Positions 31,337 through 38,839 of a DNA stretch of 64,000 nucleotides are shown here, in pieces. The notes beneath the pieces are model-generated. The model did no database searches and was not told where the DNA came from. It worked only from the letters and a program-made list of their open reading frames with translations. Origin of the DNA: UBA2211 sp049302755. Lineage in GTDB: Bacteria > Patescibacteriota > Minisyncoccia > Minisyncoccales > Minisyncoccaceae. The position numbers and the translations under genes were made by a program. The DNA lies in assembly GCA_049302755.1 (NCBI GenBank), contig JBAQMK010000004.1, positions 1 through 64,000 of the forward strand. Reading direction: 5' to 3'. Position 1 is the stretch's first letter. The number at the start of each line of letters is the position of its first letter.

Positions 31337-33256
31337 TTATACGTCTAGATTCTTTACACTCTTCGCTGAAGTTTGAATAAATCTTTTTCTCGGAGCCACC
31401 TCTTTACCCATCAACATATCAAATGTTCGATCAGCTTCAATCGCATCTTCAATCGTTATCCTTAACAATACTCTTTTTTCCGGGTCCATGGTTGTCTCCC
31501 AAAGCTGGTCCGGATTCATTTCTCCCAAACCTTTATATCTTTGAATACTGTATTTGGTTTCAGGCTTCATTTTTTTAATTGCCGCTTCCTTATCATCATC
31601 ATTGTAATAATACTTTGATTCTTTTCCGATTTGTATTTTAAATAAAGGAGGCTGAGCTAAATACAAGAATCCTTTATCGATAATCGGCCTAAAGTGTCTA
31701 AAGAATAAGGTCATTAAAAGAGTGTTAATGTGGTTTCCGTCAGAATCGGCATCACACATCAGGATAATACGTTGATAACGAAGTTTTTCAATATCAAAAT
31801 CATCGGCAATGGCCGTACCTAAAGCAATAATCAAATTCTTAACTTCTTCCGAAGCCAACATTTTATCCAATCTCACTCTTTCAATATTCAAAATCTTTCC
31901 TCTTAAAGGAAGAATAGCTTGGTTCTTTCTGTTTCTGGCTTGCCTTGAACTACCGCCGGCAGATTCTCCCTCAACAATATATATTTCTGATTCCTCAGGA
32001 TTTCTAGAAGTACAATCAGATAATTTTCCCGGCAATGACATTCCATCTAAAACACCCTTTCTTAAAATAGTTTCTTTAGCGGCTCTCGCTGCCTTTCTTG
32101 CCTTGAATGATAAGACGGCTTTTTCAATAATAGTTTTAGCATCTTGAGGATATCTTTCTAAATAATCTTGAAGAGTCTCGGCCACCACCGCTTCGGTCGC
32201 AGTTCTTCCTTCTGGGTTGCCTAATTTGGTTTTGGTTTGTCCTTCAAATTGAGGCTCACGAATTTTAACCGAAATAACGGCCGTTAATCCTTCTCTAATA
32301 TCATCTCCGCTCAAATTAGGATCAGATTCTTTTAAGAAGCCTCCCTTTCTGGCATAATCATTTATCAATCTGGTCAAAGCCGCTCTGAAACCGGTCAAAT
32401 GAGTTCCTCCTTCGGTAGTAAAAATATTATTGGTAAAACTTTCTTCTTGAATTTCATAATCATCGGAATACTGGAAAGAAGCTTCAACCGCCACTCCTTC
32501 TTTGTCTCCTGAACCGTAAAAAGGATTATTGTGAACAGGTTTTGATCCTTTGTTCATATATTTCAAATATGAAACAATTCCTCCTTCAAAAAAGAAATGA
32601 TATTCAAAAGAATTATCTTTTTCTCTTTCGTCGTAAAAATCAATTCTGATTCCCTTAGTTAAATATGCTTGTTGTCTGAAATGAGCCAAAAGCTTATTTC
32701 TGTCAAAAATAATTTCTTTAAATATTTCCGGGTCTGGCTCAAAAATAATAGTTGTTCCTCTTTGTTTACAATCACCGATTTTTTTAACTGAAGCCAATGG
32801 CTTTCCTTGTTTATAATCTTGAGCATATTTCTTTCCATTCAAACAAACCTCGGCTCTCATATTAACTGATAAAGCACAAACAACGGAAACACCTACTCCG
32901 TGCAAACCTCCAGAAATTTGATAAGCATCTCCTCCGAACTTACCTCCGGCGTGAAGAGTGGTCATAATGGTTTCCAATGCAGATTTTTTTGTCTTTTGAT
33001 GAATATCTACCGGAATACCTCTTCCGTTATCAACCACTTTAACTTGATTGCCGGGCAACAAATACACCTCAATTTTATTGCAGTATCCTCCCAAAGCTTC
33101 ATCCAAAGAGTTGTCTACAACTTCGTAGATTAAATGATGAAGACCTTGCGGTCCAGTTGAACCGATATACATTCCCGGCCTTTTTCTCACCGGATCAAGT
33201 CCCTCTAAAACGAAAATATCTTTAGCGCTATATGAGCTTTCTTTTTCTTTTGCCAT
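31337..33256 (-). CDS. gyrB: DNA gyrase subunit B (or topoisomerase IV ParE)
   Basis: 639 residues. ATP-binding GHKL domain (VRKRPGMYIGSTGPQGLHHL, EVVDNSLDEA, GGLHGVGVSVV), transducer, TOPRIM domain (YIVEGESAGGSSRQARNRK and MCDADSDGNHI) and the C-terminal QRYKGLGEMNPDQLWETTM signature. Length and QRYKGLGEMN fit GyrB; ParE cannot be fully excluded without gyrA/parC context. It forms its own unit, without SD. Confidence 0.93.
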   Translation of the reverse strand: MAKEKESSYSAKDIFVLEGLDPVRKRPGMYIGSTGPQGLHHLIYEVVDNSLDEALGGYCNKIEVYLLPGNQVKVVDNGRGIPVDIHQKTKKSALETIMTTLHAGGKFGGDAYQISGGLHGVGVSVVCALSVNMRAEVCLNGKKYAQDYKQGKPLASVKKIGDCKQRGTTIIFEPDPEIFKEIIFDRNKLLAHFRQQAYLTKGIRIDFYDEREKDNSFEYHFFFEGGIVSYLKYMNKGSKPVHNNPFYGSGDKEGVAVEASFQYSDDYEIQEESFTNNIFTTEGGTHLTGFRAALTRLINDYARKGGFLKESDPNLSGDDIREGLTAVISVKIREPQFEGQTKTKLGNPEGRTATEAVVAETLQDYLERYPQDAKTIIEKAVLSFKARKAARAAKETILRKGVLDGMSLPGKLSDCTSRNPEESEIYIVEGESAGGSSRQARNRKNQAILPLRGKILNIERVRLDKMLASEEVKNLIIALGTAIADDFDIEKLRYQRIILMCDADSDGNHINTLLMTLFFRHFRPIIDKGFLYLAQPPLFKIQIGKESKYYYNDDDKEAAIKKMKPETKYSIQRYKGLGEMNPDQLWETTMDPEKRVLLRITIEDAIEADRTFDMLMGKEVAPRKRFIQTSAKSVKNLDV

Positions 33257-33370
33257 GTTTTTTGTATAGAAAAATCTATCCTTTTATAAACTTATTTTAC
33301 CTCAAAATCAAAGAAAAAGCAACAACATTTAACCATGAAATTAATAGAAAAAACGTAAGTATTTTAAGTG

Positions 33371-33442
33371 GGTGACTAACGGGATTTGCACCCGTGCAAA
33401 CATCTCCACAGGATGTTGTGCTACTATTACACCATAGCCACC
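33371..33442 (-). tRNA. hisT: tRNA-His (anticodon GTG)
   Basis: Minus-strand cloverleaf: extra G(-1) opposite C73, acceptor GTGGCTA/TAGTCAC (one G-U), anticodon stem ACATC/GATGT with loop CTGTGGA. T-loop TGCAAAT, with G at position 55. CCA not encoded. Confidence 0.93.
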
Positions 33443-33450
33443 ATGAATTA

Positions 33451-33927
33451 TTACGAAATCTTAACCTTATGATGATGAACCAAATGATGACAGTTGTGGC
33501 ATAAAAATACCAGATTGTCAAAATCGTTATTCTTGTGATTTTTATCTAAATGATGGACTGCAAGTATTCTTACGTCTTCACACTTACATATCTTACAAAT
33601 AGGTTTTACTCCATTTTTTATTAATAACGATTTATATTTTATATTCTCTCCATTTTTCCAATTCCAATGTTTTTCCCCTGAAAATAATTGATTTCTCCAA
33701 AGAGTCTGATGTGCTTTACAGCAAAAATATTTACCACTCTTGGAATGTTTAATTTTTTGGGGCTTTCTCCATACCTCTTTCCCACAAATCTCACAATGAA
33801 CAAATTCTCCTTTTCGTTGTGCTTTGTGTTGACACTCAGGAGAACAAAATTTACCCCATCCGCGTTTAAGCCAGTTTGGTTTTGAGTAAAAATCTTTTTT
33901 ACAGATTTTACATTGAACAATTGGCAT
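33451..33927 (-). CDS. HNH endonuclease-like protein with zinc-finger repeats
   Basis: 158 residues. Two N-terminal zinc-finger-like repeats (CKICKKDFYSKPNW...FCSPECQ and CEICGKEVWRKPQKI...FCCKAH) are followed by a CKICKCED pair and an HNH core LAVHHLDKNHKNNDFDN...LVFLCHNCHH. This architecture is known from free-standing HNH homing endonucleases. The gene sits between tRNA-His (8 bases away) and tRNA-Arg, typical of a mobile endonuclease using tRNA loci. Start MPIVQCKICK (33927) chosen by the finger; no SD. DNA cleavage is inferred from the HNH residues. Confidence 0.8.
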   Translation of the reverse strand: MPIVQCKICKKDFYSKPNWLKRGWGKFCSPECQHKAQRKGEFVHCEICGKEVWRKPQKIKHSKSGKYFCCKAHQTLWRNQLFSGEKHWNWKNGENIKYKSLLIKNGVKPICKICKCEDVRILAVHHLDKNHKNNDFDNLVFLCHNCHHLVHHHKVKIS

Positions 33928-34011
33928 TAACTTAATTTTAAATCGGAATATTAATAATGTCAACGTGCGGGTTCATATGGAGTCTATTGCTACCCATATT
34001 ACTGGAAAGTG

Positions 34012-34085
34012 TGTCCTCGGTGCGAATCGAACGCACAACCTACAGATTAGAAGTCTGTCGCTCTGTCCTATTGAGCTACGAGGAC
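34012..34085 (-). tRNA. argU: tRNA-Arg (anticodon TCT)
   Basis: Acceptor GTCCTCG/CGAGGAC, anticodon stem ACAGA/TCTGT with loop CTTCTAA, normal T-loop TTCGATT. CCA not encoded. Reads AGA/AGG, the main Arg codons in this AT-rich sequence. Confidence 0.94.
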
Positions 34086-34139
34086 GTGATATATATTTAA
34101 TACCAAAAATATTAACAAAAGGCAAGGAATTTTTTATAC

Positions 34140-34191
34140 TTGAAACTTCAGACAACGAATGGTAAAATAAGATAGCTTGCTTTTTAAAGCT
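34140..34191 (+). promoter_or_regulatory. Promoter and 5'-terminal hairpin of the 34203 gene
   Basis: Plus strand: TTGAAA (34140-34145), 17 bp, TAAAAT (34163-34168); then hairpin AGCTT/AAGCT (34174-34191) at the predicted RNA start, directly followed by the SD GGAG. Confidence 0.65.
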
Positions 34192-34202
34192 TGGAGATAA
34201 AA

Positions 34203-34560
34203 ATGTTGATCGGAGATTTGGTGCTACCAATTTTCGTTATCGGACTTTTCTTTTTTATAGTTCTATCAGTCCTGGCAATCTCGGCATGCATCGCCCTGCA
34301 GAGAGTGCCTAATAACGAAAATGAAGGAAACACAAGGAATTCCTGGACGGGACCAGAAAGGAGTTCCTACATCGCTATTTTAGCAGCGACGCTGCTATTC
34401 ATAGTTTCCTCAATCCTTCTGGCCAACGGAGAGACAGTTATCATTATCTTCGGTATCGGATTAATGATCTTCAGTATCCAGATACCAGGGACAACATCCA
34501 TATTGGCTTTCGCTGCCATGAACAAAAAAAGACAGCTTGCCAAAAATTCTGCCGATCTAA
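34203..34560 (+). CDS. Orphan membrane protein with a probable frameshift at an A7 run
   Basis: Three hydrophobic segments (IGDLVLPIFVIGLFFFIVLS, AILAATLLFIVSSILL, VIIIFGIGLMIFSIQI) in the first ~105 residues; family not recognised. GGAG lies six bases before the ATG at 34203. In the literal frame the protein runs through a terminator hairpin and 430 bases into the opposite-strand gene (to 34994). If one A is removed from the seven-A run at 34524-34530, the frame ends at the TAA at 34558-34560, in the terminator loop, giving about 118 residues. I treat that as the real end. A sequencing indel, slippage, or a decayed gene are all possible. Confidence 0.55.
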
Positions 34561-34571
34561 AAACGATCGGC
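34551..34571 (+). terminator. Terminator of the 34203 gene
   Basis: Perfect seven-base-pair hairpin GCCGATC/GATCGGC with a seven-base loop, followed by TTTCCTCTTATCTT on the plus strand. It may also serve the facing minus-strand gene. Confidence 0.6.
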
Positions 34572-34583
34572 TTTCCTCTTATC

Positions 34584-35339
34584 TTAATTGCATTTTGTTC
34601 CATTAAAACATTTACTGTCCCCGCAATTACAAGTTTTCACTTCATGACTACTGGTCGGCGAACAACCGCAAGCACCGATAAGACAGTTATTTGGGAAATC
34701 GGAGGTCGATCCACAACACAACGATGTTTCAATACTTCCTCCCGAAAGCAAACAAGATTCTTCTTTTATCATTTCTTCCGGGGTAAAATCTTTCAATATT
34801 TGACCGCTCAACATAAAATGCTTGGTAATTCCAATAGAAGGCGAAACAGCCATGGCTTCGTCTGTTTTTCTGTCAGCATAATTAACGATAATTTTTCCGT
34901 TTTGTATTTCTGTTGTTTGTGGTGCAATCCTGTCACCCAAAAGAATTCCTTCTGTCCCCTTGCATCCGTTAATATCTCCCAAAGCAACCACTAAATAATA
35001 AAAAGTACCGCTACCGCCCGTGTTTTGTGTAAGAATTAAAGCAGTGTCAGATAATTCGTCTCCATTTAAATCGGCAGATGATTCGTTTCCGAAATAACGA
35101 GTGATAGTTTTCGAAGCAGCATCGGAAGAAATTTCTTCTTCTGAATAACCATCTTTAATAGTGACACTTTTTTCTTCAATGGTATAAGTACAATTTCTCG
35201 GATCCAAAACAATACTTTCTATTTCTTCCGGTTCTTTATTATCCATTTTTAATTGATAAATAAAATAACCAACTCCGGCTAAAAATAAAATTGCTAAAAT
35301 TATTAATATAAAAGTAAATCCTTTTTGATTTTTATTCAT
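34584..35339 (-). CDS. Membrane-anchored extracytoplasmic protein with Cys-rich tail
   Basis: 251 residues. The N-terminus NKNQKGFTFILIILAILFLA is one hydrophobic helix and resembles a prepilin leader (KGF at the cleavage point), but lacks the Glu5 of true pilins. The outer domain has acidic, Asn/Gly-rich beta-like sequence (NGDELSDTALILTQNTGG, possibly Ca-binding DLNGDE). The last ~55 residues contain 11 cysteines (CLLSG...CCGS...CLIGACGCS...CNCGDSKCFNGTKC). Function unknown; a surface or pilus-associated role is inferred. The start at 35339 is chosen by the leader; no SD. Confidence 0.65.
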   Translation of the reverse strand: MNKNQKGFTFILIILAILFLAGVGYFIYQLKMDNKEPEEIESIVLDPRNCTYTIEEKSVTIKDGYSEEEISSDAASKTITRYFGNESSADLNGDELSDTALILTQNTGGSGTFYYLVVALGDINGCKGTEGILLGDRIAPQTTEIQNGKIIVNYADRKTDEAMAVSPSIGITKHFMLSGQILKDFTPEEMIKEESCLLSGGSIETSLCCGSTSDFPNNCLIGACGCSPTSSHEVKTCNCGDSKCFNGTKCN

Positions 35340-35412
35340 AAATTTATTATTTATTAATCTTAAAATTATTATAACTTTAAAAAACAAAAAGCGCCAGATT
35401 GGCGCTCATTAT

Positions 35413-35489
35413 TGGCGGGCTCGACCGGACTCGAACCGGCAGTCTCCTCCGTGACAGGGAGGCGCGATAACCAATTTCGCTACGGGCCC
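35413..35489 (-). tRNA. aspT: tRNA-Asp (anticodon GTC)
   Basis: Acceptor GGGCCCG/CGAGCCC, anticodon stem CCTCC/GGAGG with loop CTGTCAC, T-loop TTCGAGT, discriminator G and encoded CCA (complement of 35413-35415). One mismatch in the acceptor stem. Confidence 0.94.
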
Positions 35490-35505
35490 ATATTATTTAA
35501 TTGTG

Positions 35506-35577
35506 TGCCAGGGATGGGGATCGAACCCATGACAACTCGCTTATGAAACGAGTGCTCTACCACTGAGCTACTCTGGC
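35506..35577 (-). tRNA. metT: tRNA-Met elongator (anticodon CAT) or tRNA-Ile2
   Basis: Acceptor GCCAGAG/CCCTGGC (one A-C mismatch), anticodon stem CTCGT/GCGAG with loop TTCATAA, T-loop TTCGATC. The paired 1:72 excludes the initiator. A CAT anticodon could also be lysidine-modified tRNA-Ile2; the two cannot be separated by eye. Confidence 0.9.
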
Positions 35578-35606
35578 CTGGCTCATTTCATTTCAAACAA
35601 AAAATG

Positions 35607-35677
35607 TTGCGGTTCCTAGAATTGCACTAGGGTCTCCAGCTTATGAGACTGGCGAGGTACTACTCCTCTAAACCGCT
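35607..35677 (-). tRNA. metZ: Initiator tRNA-fMet (anticodon CAT), divergent
   Basis: The D-arm (TAGAGGAGTAGTACCTCG) and anticodon arm layout match initiator tRNAs. Base 1 is A opposite A72, so the end pair is open as initiators require; G2-T7 pair with A66-C71. The anticodon stem is CCAGT/GCTGG: in place of three G-C pairs it has A-U, G-C, U-G. T-loop is TGCAATT. CCA not encoded. Confidence 0.85.
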
Positions 35678-35750
35678 ATATATAAAGTATATTAGTATAC
35701 TAACAAAAAGTAGAATAAAATCAAGAGGAAAAGATAAATAAAAAAGCCTA

Positions 35751-35776
35751 TTCAGTAATCTACTTTTCGGCTTTTA
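35751..35776 (-). terminator. Terminator of the 35783 gene
   Basis: Short AAAAGCC/GGCTTTT stem around a 16-base loop, then TTTTTATTT on the minus strand. Confidence 0.55.
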
Positions 35777-35782
35777 AAAAAA

Positions 35783-36229
35783 TTAAACTTCTTCAAGTTC
35801 GACAGAGCTTCCCGAGGATCCTCGCTCTTTAACAAACGGAGACATTAAACTGTCGTTAATATCAAGGGTTGACCCGAGAGCCAAGATTGACGGTATCGCC
35901 CGGATATTTTTGTGCTGGTTAAGCGCGGTTAAAAGCTCGCGCAAATCAACTGGCTCGTATCCGTTTTGCCTAATAGAAAACAATTCGTTTTCGAATCTCG
36001 GTTCGGCAAAGACCGGTCGGCAGTTCAATTTGATAACCTTAACGACAATCTTCTCCTTCTCTTCTTTTTTGGAAGGAAAATTCGTTGAAGTGATCTCCGG
36101 TGCCACTTTATCGTAGTGCCTGTGTTTTAAAAGATCCTCGATGGAAATATTGTGATTAACAACAGTGGGATAACCGTTGTCAAAGACATAGGGTAATCCT
36201 TTAATTCTTTTTACCATTATATTATGCAC
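35783..36229 (-). CDS. Orphan protein (148 aa), SD-led cassette
   Basis: Unrecognised. Core sequence MVKRIKGLPYVFDNGYPTVV, a charged middle (FPSKKEEKEKIVVKVIKLNC) and an acidic end (SSGSSVELEEV). GGAGGTG lies six bases before the GTG at 36229, so GTG (four codons before the first Met, 36217) is the likely start. Promoter and 5'-terminal hairpin precede it. The reading frame continues upstream into the promoter, which is not expected to be translated. Confidence 0.6.
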   Translation of the reverse strand: MHNIMVKRIKGLPYVFDNGYPTVVNHNISIEDLLKHRHYDKVAPEITSTNFPSKKEEKEKIVVKVIKLNCRPVFAEPRFENELFSIRQNGYEPVDLRELLTALNQHKNIRAIPSILALGSTLDINDSLMSPFVKERGSSGSSVELEEV

Positions 36230-36240
36230 AATTTCACCTC

Positions 36241-36289
36241 CCACGTAATAGTGGTGGATAGATAATAGCAAAAAAAGAATATTAGTCAA
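36241..36289 (-). promoter_or_regulatory. Promoter and 5'-terminal hairpin of the 35783 gene
   Basis: Minus strand: TTGACT (36284-36289), 16 bp, TATTAT (36262-36267), then CCAC/GTGG hairpin (36241-36257) immediately before the SD GGAGGTG. Confidence 0.6.
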
Positions 36290-36808
36290 TCAACCTTGAA
36301 CATCGTCGGTAATTACACCGAATTTGATCAAAGAGTCTTCAAAGGTCGAATATAGCTTATCCAATTCATCAAGCTCGGGCACATACCCCGGTTTTTTTCT
36401 CATTTCTATTGCTATCTCGGCTAATCTTTTCAAACTCTCTCGATTGGGAGTATCCGGATCTTCAATCATTTCTAAAAGAGTATTTCCTTTGTAATCAAAT
36501 CTTTTTAATAATTCAAAAAACAAAACTTCGGTCTGAAAAATAGCTTTTTTGTATTTCTTGTCATCCAAAAGAGCAGATATTTCTTTAGCTCGGCTAGAAA
36601 AAGATTTCGGCGGGGCATACCTTTGGAAGCTTAAAAAATCCATCGTCCTTCTTCTCACATCTTTAATTATTGTTCCGTCTTTAATATTGTAATAAACAAT
36701 GGCGTAGATAAAAATAACGGAAATAGTCAAAGCCACTATCTTAAAAGGAAGCAAGAATTGCGAAAAATCCTTTGATTCAAGAAATATTGTGATGTCATTT
36801 ATTGTCAT
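36290..36808 (-). CDS. Membrane-anchored protein downstream of gatA
   Basis: 172 residues. A short N-terminal segment, one transmembrane helix (about 20-42: LPFKIVALTISVIFIYAIVYYN), then a helical cytosolic domain (KEISALLDDKKYKKAIFQTE...LLKRFDYKGNTLLEMIEDPD). Start MTINDITIF overlaps the gatA end by 14 bases, so it is translationally coupled to gatA. I have seen no named family; similar coupled helical membrane proteins are uncharacterised. Confidence 0.7.
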   Translation of the reverse strand: MTINDITIFLESKDFSQFLLPFKIVALTISVIFIYAIVYYNIKDGTIIKDVRRRTMDFLSFQRYAPPKSFSSRAKEISALLDDKKYKKAIFQTEVLFFELLKRFDYKGNTLLEMIEDPDTPNRESLKRLAEIAIEMRKKPGYVPELDELDKLYSTFEDSLIKFGVITDDVQG

Positions 36809-38228
36809 ATTTTTTCTCAAATAACGAAGCGATACTTAATAATTTTTCTTCTTCAAATGGAGCTCCGATTAAATGCATTCCGATCGGCAATCCTGATTCT
36901 GATTTACCGCAAGGAATGGATATACCCGGAAGTCCGGCTAAATTAACAGAAACGGTATAAATATCCGCCAAGTACATTGACATCGGGTCATCTGACTTCT
37001 CCCCTATCTTAAACGGCAAACAAGGGGCAACCGGTCCCAAAATCACATCAACTTTCTCAAAGGCTTTTTCAAAATCATGTTTAATTAATGTTCTCGCTTT
37101 CAGCGCTTTTTTGTAATAAGCATCGTAATAGCCCGAAGACAAAGTATATGTTCCGAGCATGATTCTTTTCTTAACTTCTTTTCCGAATCCGTTGGTTCTA
37201 TTTTTTAAATAAATATCAACTATCTTTTCCGCTTCTTCGTCTTTAATTGTTTTTCCATAACGAAGACCGTCAAAACGAGCCAAGTTGGCACTGGCTTCAG
37301 CCGGAGCAATGATATAATAACAGGCCAAAGCGTATTCACTCATCGGCAAACTAATTTCTACAATCTCCGCTCCCAGTTCTTTATAAACATCAATCGCTTT
37401 TTTAATTGCTTGTCCTACTTCTTTGTCCAACCCTTCGGCAAAATATTCTTTAGGAACTCCGATTCTTAATTTATTTAAATTATTTTCAATTTCAGAATTA
37501 ATACTGGTTGAATCCATCGGGTCGCTTCCCTTGATCGCATCAAAAACAATTTTTGCGTCAGTAACATTTTTGGTTAACGGTCCAATCTGGTCCAAAGAAG
37601 AAGCATAAGCAATCAAGCCGTATCGAGAAACGGCTCCGTAGGTCGGTTTTAATCCAGCGATACCGCAAAAAGAAGCTGGTTGCCTGATTGAGCCACCAGT
37701 ATCTGAGCCTAAGGCATAAACACACATATCAGCGGCAACAGCTGCAGCCGAACCGCCCGAAGAACCACCGGGCACTCTTTCTAAATCATGAGGATTCTTA
37801 GTCGGAAAAAAGGCTGAATTCTCACAAGAAGAACCCATGGCAAATTCATCGAGATTGGTTTTTCCTAAAAACACCGCCCCCATCTTTTCTAATTTTTCAA
37901 TCACTGTGGCATTATATGTTGCAACATAATTTTCCAAAAACTTAGAACCGGCCGTACATTTAACACCTTTAATCAAAATATTATCTTTGATAGCGCAAGG
38001 AATACCAGTTAAGGAATATATTTCTTTGTTTTTAATCATCTCATCGGCTTTTTTCGCCTGTTCCATAGCTGTTTCCGGAGTAACGGTGATATATGCTTTA
38101 ACTTCCTTGTCTTTTTCTTTAATCTTATCTAAAAAAGCTTTGGTTAATTCAACCGAAGTGAAATCTCCATTCTTTAATCCGGCACTCGCTTCCACAATAT
38201 TTAATTTTGTTAAATCAATTGTCTTCAT
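36795..38228 (-). CDS. gatA: Asp-tRNA(Asn)/Glu-tRNA(Gln) amidotransferase subunit A
   Basis: 477 residues. Amidase-signature enzyme releasing ammonia from glutamine. Catalytic Ser-cisSer-Lys residues lie in CAIKDNILI (Lys), GGSSGGSAAAVAADM and GSDTGGSIRQPASFCG (nucleophile Ser). Overlaps gatC by 14 bases. Ends in TGA. With gatB (25.7 kb), gltX and the AspRS in this window it supplies Gln-tRNA and Asn-tRNA. Confidence 0.97.
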   Translation of the reverse strand: MKTIDLTKLNIVEASAGLKNGDFTSVELTKAFLDKIKEKDKEVKAYITVTPETAMEQAKKADEMIKNKEIYSLTGIPCAIKDNILIKGVKCTAGSKFLENYVATYNATVIEKLEKMGAVFLGKTNLDEFAMGSSCENSAFFPTKNPHDLERVPGGSSGGSAAAVAADMCVYALGSDTGGSIRQPASFCGIAGLKPTYGAVSRYGLIAYASSLDQIGPLTKNVTDAKIVFDAIKGSDPMDSTSINSEIENNLNKLRIGVPKEYFAEGLDKEVGQAIKKAIDVYKELGAEIVEISLPMSEYALACYYIIAPAEASANLARFDGLRYGKTIKDEEAEKIVDIYLKNRTNGFGKEVKKRIMLGTYTLSSGYYDAYYKKALKARTLIKHDFEKAFEKVDVILGPVAPCLPFKIGEKSDDPMSMYLADIYTVSVNLAGLPGISIPCGKSESGLPIGMHLIGAPFEEEKLLSIASLFEKKYDNK

Positions 38229-38508
38229 TGTAGAGAATCTTTTTAACCTGCATGTAATTATCTTTTCTTCTTGATAGAGCGCTCAATAAGTCTTCGGAAT
38301 CTTTCTCTTTAGCAACGTCTCCCCTAAAAACATTTTCGGTTTTAGAAAGATTGGCTGTTTCGGTAATATCAGAAACATCAAGTTCTTGAAGCTTTTTAAC
38401 ATATTCCAAAATAGAAGAAAACTTTTCTCTAATTTCATCTATTTCCTCGTCTTTAATCTCTAAATACGAGAGTTTAGCGATATTTTTTATTTCTTCTTCC
38501 GATATCAT
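38215..38508 (-). CDS. gatC: Asp-tRNA(Asn)/Glu-tRNA(Gln) amidotransferase subunit C
   Basis: 97 residues. Small belt subunit holding GatA and GatB: N-terminal ISEEEIKNIAKLSYLEIKDE, LSSILEYVKKLQELD-like helix and the conserved FRGDV near the end. First gene of gatC-gatA. Confidence 0.93.
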   Translation of the reverse strand: MISEEEIKNIAKLSYLEIKDEEIDEIREKFSSILEYVKKLQELDVSDITETANLSKTENVFRGDVAKEKDSEDLLSALSRRKDNYMQVKKILYNEDN

Positions 38509-38547
38509 ATGATTAATATATACTAATCTTTGCCTTTGGGCAACTCA

Positions 38548-38838
38548 CTAAAAAAGCTCTTTAGCCTTATTCCAAATATCCTGAATGGCCAAAGGAACGT
38601 CTTTAATAATCTCACTCAATTCCCTTTCAAATTCCTGTCTTACCTCGACTCCAAAGCTTTTCTCTATCCACGGTTTCATGTCGTTATTAATCCAATTTAA
38701 AAAGATATTCCAGTATTCCGCTATCTTGGGAAACCATTCATCCCAAATAGTTTTTATCGAATTTCCATCAAAAGCAAAACAAAATCCTACTGATAAAAAG
38801 GAAATTATTAAAACGAATAAAAGAATTCTTTTAAACAT
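38548..38838 (-). CDS. Small secreted amphipathic protein
   Basis: 96 residues. Signal peptide 1-22 (FKRILLFVLIISFLSVGFCF, cleavage after CFA). The mature part is rich in Trp and acidic residues, with amphipathic helices (WFPKIAEYWNIFLNWINNDM, FERELSEIIKDVPLAIQDIW). No cysteines in the mature part. Function unknown; lies between gltX and gatC on the same strand, two bases after gltX... its start follows the gltX stop region closely, so cotranscription is likely. Confidence 0.65.
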   Translation of the reverse strand: MFKRILLFVLIISFLSVGFCFAFDGNSIKTIWDEWFPKIAEYWNIFLNWINNDMKPWIEKSFGVEVRQEFERELSEIIKDVPLAIQDIWNKAKELF

Positions 38839-38839
38839 A

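Noticed and set aside
34586..34994. C-terminal half of the plus-strand frame from 34203
   Set aside because: It is antisense to the minus-strand anchored protein, has shadow-like composition and lies past a terminator.
36229..36289. N-terminal extension of the 35783 gene (hydrophobic start at 36289)
   Set aside because: It would begin inside the promoter; the SD sits directly before the GTG at 36229.
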